Part shown: one piece after another, positions 63,136 to 64,000 of the stretch
Numbering within the stretch: position 1 is the stretch's first letter
Layout of the letters: each line of letters starts with the position of its first letter
Source: Prevotella sp. P3-122
GTDB taxonomy: Bacteria; Bacteroidota; Bacteroidia; Bacteroidales; Bacteroidaceae
Length of the DNA: 64,000 nt
Direction: 5' to 3'
Assembly: GCF_002251365.1 (NCBI RefSeq)
Contig: NZ_NPJH01000058.1
Location: 55,879 to 119,878, forward strand
Position numbers and translations under genes: made by a program
Notes under the pieces: model-generated
Databases searched by the model: none
Told to the model about the DNA's origin: nothing
The model's input: only the letters and a program-made list of their open reading frames with translations

Positions 63136-63186
63136 TGTACACCCTTACGTCGGGACGAATATCAGCACAATACCGCCATAGATGGC

Positions 63187-63369
63187 CTACATGGCAAGGG
63201 GCGTTGCGTACGTCTTTGCCTTGTCGCCCAGCATCTCGCAGGCTATCTCGTCGTAGCCGTCGTTGATGATGAATAACCTCTTTGAGAGAAGTTTCGTCTC
63301 TCCCTGACGTGTCGTGAACGTACTCTCCTTCAGTTCACTGACGCTGACTATGCGTACTGTTAGTTCCAT
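63187..63369 (-). CDS. Small OB-fold-like hypothetical protein, possibly truncated
   Basis: 60 residues, MELTVRIVSVSELKESTFTT... then ETKLLSKRLFIINDGYDEIA and CEMLGDKAKTY. The start resembles single-strand-binding-like DUF3127 or mobile-element proteins, which are longer, and the last residues ATPLAM look unrelated, so it may be shortened by a frameshift. Its promoter is probably TATATTTG (minus, 63566-63573), which would leave a leader of about 190 nt containing the large inverted repeat 63398-63530. Confidence 0.45.
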   Translation of the reverse strand: MELTVRIVSVSELKESTFTTRQGETKLLSKRLFIINDGYDEIACEMLGDKAKTYATPLAM

Positions 63370-63397
63370 AGATTAATGTTATTAACTACTCCAAAAC

Positions 63398-63530
63398 GAA
63401 ACATTTGAAACAAGAAACAATAAGCATCTTTTGATGTTGATAATAATTTATATATATAATGTATAATATTATATATATAAAGGTAAACTGCCACAAATAT
63501 AGCCTTATTGTTTCTTGTTTCAAATGTTTC
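63398..63530. repeat. 27-bp perfect inverted repeat around an A/T-rich spacer
   Basis: 63398-63424 (GAAACATTTGAAACAAGAAA ... ATAAG) is the exact complement of 63504-63530 across 79 bp of A/T-rich DNA with ATATATATA runs. TTTCAAATG is also repeated directly at the right arm. It can fold into a long hairpin in the leader of the 63187 gene. Confidence 0.85.
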
Positions 63531-63707
63531 AAATGTTTCAATCTGTCAAAGAACTCTTTCGGTTGCAAATATACCACCTTAATTACAAACAAAAAAACGT
63601 TAACTAAACTGAATTGGCTTTTTCAAATGTGAAAACTGTGCCGTATTGAGCGATATAATGGGTACTGTTATGAAAACAGCCTGTTTTAGCAGGATGAAAT
63701 AAATAAT

Positions 63708-63747
63708 ATCACACGTAGCTGTGGGAGGCTCCGCAGCTACGTGTGAT
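63708..63747. terminator. Long hairpin, possible terminator or repeat element
   Basis: ATCACACGTAGCTG pairs with CAGCTACGTGTGAT around a G/C-rich loop. No long T-run follows. 63531-63930 contains no convincing gene. Confidence 0.55.
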
Positions 63748-63929
63748 AATAATATGATACAGGTAAAAATCTCCTCACACCAATGTGTGTCAGGAGAAGT
63801 TATGGGGCATCCGACATTTCGAGTGATTACCATTTATAGCTGTGTGCTTTGTATTTGTTACCTTCATTGCCGCTAAGGTTATAAATCTTGTCTGTGGCGT
63901 ATTCATATTTGCGGTTCATGCTATATCTC

Positions 63930-64000
63930 GAGTGACAATATATTGTTGCGTGGTCTATGCATATATATATCATTGCCGATAAGGTTAATAACCTTACGCC
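63930..64000. repeat. Inverted relative of the palindrome region at 27806-27912
   Basis: The sequence with ATATTGTTGCGTGGTCTATG and CCGATAAGGTTAATAACCTT closely matches the reverse complement of 27850-27912. It ends in the palindrome AAGGTTAATAACCTT (63981-63995) at the window edge, so further repeat units may lie outside. Confidence 0.8.

Noticed and set aside
63600..63833. 77-residue minus-strand frame near the right edge
   Set aside because: Runs through a long hairpin and has no start signal or family features.

Overview
The window comes from a Bacteroidales bacterium, most likely a Prevotellaceae relative. The evidence is a SusC/SusD pair, C-terminal secretion tails of the type IX kind, the short primary sigma factor without region 1.1, the Bacteroidota-specific families DUF1599, DUF3098, DUF3822 and BT_3928-like, and many promoters of the Bacteroidota form TTTG-N19/20-TAnnTTTG. 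I saw no rRNA, tRNA or CRISPR array.

Layout. 1-4300 (minus): DUF1599, a BT_3928-like membrane protein fused in frame to triosephosphate isomerase, a SPOR protein and the start of folE, plus a small lipoprotein. 4442-13426 (plus): CCA-adding enzyme, an RND efflux operon, a 126-bp triple tandem repeat and an LpxA-like acyltransferase. 13684-15935: glycerate kinase and an EamA transporter. 15940-27900 is an accessory island. It holds a SusC/SusD pair, decayed recombinase fragments, a 468-bp MITE-like element, a minus-strand operon (short peptide, secreted protein, CotH-type kinase, short peptide), a small putative invertible promoter and a tyrosine recombinase. 28045-32551 (minus): electron-transfer flavoprotein etfBA and an acyl-CoA dehydrogenase. 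These genes are separated by palindromic GGAGAGGGG repeats and a DUF559 nuclease gene, and one repeat lies inside etfA. 32766-37141 (minus): ftsX, DUF3098, uppP, truB, queA, folK. 37266-41381: radical SAM protein and two secreted proteins. 41687-49780: rpsO, typA, an acyltransferase, an AraC-type regulator, rpoD, icd, a HAD phosphatase and an OmpA lipoprotein. 50011-56490 (plus): a cell-surface O-acetylation cassette (SGNH, MBOAT, two DHHW proteins, tandem SGNH). 56508-64000: dnaG, queD, queE, cls, rsmD, DUF3822, a beta-barrel protein and a repeat-rich end.

Main discovery candidate. A segment of about 209 bp at 26458-26666 is bounded by 16-bp inverted repeats (15 of 16 matching) and carries a full consensus promoter. 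As sequenced, the promoter points away from the CotH/peptide operon and into the end of the adjacent tyrosine recombinase gene. Inversion would point it at the operon. A decayed paralogous site at 20591-20712 is arranged as the inverted form, which is internal evidence that such inversions occurred. I infer phase-variable expression of a secreted CotH-kinase/peptide system. A hairpin plus T-run in the leader (26347-26381) could add attenuation.

Pathway links. folE makes dihydroneopterin triphosphate, the shared precursor for folate (folK) and for queuosine (queD, queE, queA), and all of these lie in the window. Glycolysis and the TCA cycle are represented by tpiA and icd, and electron transfer by etfBA with the acyl-CoA dehydrogenase.
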